64,000 nucleotides of DNA, from assembly GCF_000702945.1 (NCBI RefSeq), contig NZ_JNLE01000003.1, positions 372,001 through 436,000 of the forward strand, written 5' to 3'. The position numbers and the translations under genes were made by a program. Positions 62,898-64,000 of this stretch are shown piece by piece. Position 1 is the stretch's first letter; each line of letters starts with the position of its first letter. The notes beneath the pieces were generated by a model. It made no database searches. It was given only the letters and a program-made list of their open reading frames with translations, and was not told the DNA's origin. The stretch is from Clostridium sp. KNHs205. Lineage in GTDB: Bacteria; Bacillota; Clostridia; Lachnospirales; Lachnospiraceae.

Positions 62898-63992
62898 ATG
62901 AAAACGAAGGAACAGTCTAAGCATACCATCCTAAGCAGCTGGCTAAGAGAAAATATTGCGAATAATACCTTCAGTGTAGGTGATAAGATACCCTCTGAAA
63001 ATGAACTGGCTAACACTTTTCATTTCAGCAGACAGACCGTAAGGCAAGCCATCGGCGATCTGGTAGCGGAAGGCATCCTTGCCAGGGAACAGGGAAGCGG
63101 AACTTACGTCTCCATTCCACCGGTAAAACCGGTTCAGGATAAAACCATGCGCATAGGCGTAATAACCACGTATCTGGATGATTATATATTTCCAAGCATC
63201 ATACATGGAATCGAAGAGGTACTAACTGCTGAGGGCTATACCATGGCTCTTGGAATTACACATAATAAGCAAGCCGATGAAGAAAACTGTCTCCAGAAGC
63301 TTATCGCCAGCGGTGTGGATGGCCTTATTGTAGAAGGAACAAAATCTGCTCTTTATAATGCCAATGAAGCATTCTATACAAGATTAAAGGAAAAGAATAT
63401 TCCTACTGTCTTTATCAATGGTTATTATCATAATTATAACGGCTCTTATGTTGTACTGGACGATCGAAAAGCCGGTGAAATGATAACGGATATTCTTATT
63501 GATAACGGTCATAAAGGTATCGGCGGTATTTTCAAGTCCGATGATATTCAGGGCTTAAGGCGATTTGAAGGCATGCAGCTTTCAATAAAGAAACACAAAC
63601 AACCCGTAATAGATGAAGCCTATTTATGGTATACTACGGAGGATTTTAAATATCTGATCAACGGCGGTATGGATAAAATGATATTGGAGCGCCTGGAGAA
63701 AACCTCCGGAATTGTCTGCTACAACGACCAGGTTGCAGTTGCTCTCATAAATCTGTTCAAACGAAACGATATCAGAATACCCGAGGATAAATCCCTCGTA
63801 AGTTTTGATAATTCCTTCCTTGCAAAAGAAATGGTATACAACCTTACATCTGTGGTGTATCCCTCAAAAAAAGTTGGCAAAAAAGCTGCCCAGCTCCTGC
63901 TGCAATGCCTGAATAATCCCTTGTACACAGAGCAGGTCAAATTAGACCCCTCCGTTAAGATAAGAGGTTCTGTGACCAACCTAAATAGCTGA
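62898..63992 (+). CDS. GntR/LacI-type transcriptional repressor, AraR-like
   Basis: A 364-residue chimeric regulator: a GntR winged helix at residues 1-70 (GDKIPSENELANTFHFSRQT, VRQAIGDLVAEGIL, EQGSGTYV) joined to a LacI/periplasmic-binding-protein-type sugar domain (MRIGVITTYLDDYIFPSII...). This architecture is that of AraR, the L-arabinose-responsive repressor. Its targets should carry the palindrome seen upstream; arabinose genes would be expected outside the window to the right. Complete; stops at 63992. Confidence 0.92.
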   Translation: MKTKEQSKHTILSSWLRENIANNTFSVGDKIPSENELANTFHFSRQTVRQAIGDLVAEGILAREQGSGTYVSIPPVKPVQDKTMRIGVITTYLDDYIFPSIIHGIEEVLTAEGYTMALGITHNKQADEENCLQKLIASGVDGLIVEGTKSALYNANEAFYTRLKEKNIPTVFINGYYHNYNGSYVVLDDRKAGEMITDILIDNGHKGIGGIFKSDDIQGLRRFEGMQLSIKKHKQPVIDEAYLWYTTEDFKYLINGGMDKMILERLEKTSGIVCYNDQVAVALINLFKRNDIRIPEDKSLVSFDNSFLAKEMVYNLTSVVYPSKKVGKKAAQLLLQCLNNPLYTEQVKLDPSVKIRGSVTNLNS

Positions 63993-64000
63993 TGTAAACC

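Overview
The window looks like chromosome of a spore-forming, strictly anaerobic Lachnospiraceae (Clostridium phytofermentans / Anaerocolumna-like). Reasons: low-to-moderate G+C, strong AGGAGG ribosome sites, oxygen-independent ribonucleotide reductase (nrdDG), a PPi-type phosphofructokinase, a nine-gene V-type ATPase, a Met T-box, and spore genes (cotJABC, spmAB, splB, ricT, abrB-type regulator). No phage, insertion sequence with a transposase, rRNA or CRISPR array is visible. Family assignments come from reading motifs, not from searches.

Layout. 1-12.3 kb: a cut-off repeat protein, a long foldback repeat, yqeY, an ABC-F ATPase, nrdDG behind NrdR-like boxes, PPi-phosphofructokinase, rsmA, tatD, and the cotJABC spore-coat operon. 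12.5-15 kb: metG behind a Met-specific T-box leader. 15-22.4 kb: a BlaI/BlaR1 module that faces two large class B penicillin-binding proteins instead of a beta-lactamase, with matching BlaI-type operators at both ends. 22.5-29.2 kb: a DUF885 lipoprotein, a three-gene ABC-2 exporter, a 20/60-bp minisatellite, and spmAB. 29.6-37.1 kb: abrB, then rsmI, trmN6, ricT, holB, yaaR, a guanylate-kinase-like gene and an Orn/Lys/Arg decarboxylase, an order close to the Bacillus yaaO-abrB neighbourhood. 37-51 kb: an iron-sulfur-flavoprotein-like gene, a 36-bp minisatellite, splB, a zinc-ribbon membrane protein, a cobalt/nickel ECF transporter with a CsoR-family regulator, argC with an ARG box, a methyltransferase, a chemoreceptor, a lipoprotein, a possible Spo0E-like protein and a GNAT-type protein. 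51-53.3 kb: tRNA-Lys beside what may be an integration scar, trxA, a 48-codon basic small gene, trmB. 53.7-62.5 kb: the V-ATPase operon (G/H-C-I-K-F-E-A-B-D). 62.9-64 kb: an AraR-like GntR/LacI regulator with its own palindromic operator.

The most unusual signals are non-coding. Two ~225-bp near-complete foldbacks (1707-1934 and 30317-30540) keep their apical and internal loops while their helices change with compensating substitutions on both arms; both sit just after the stop codon of leftward genes. Four copies of a 33-bp motif occur only between genes. Two unrelated minisatellites (20/60 bp and 18/36 bp) occupy other gaps. The V-ATPase operon has a run of four small hairpins just after the c-ring gene.
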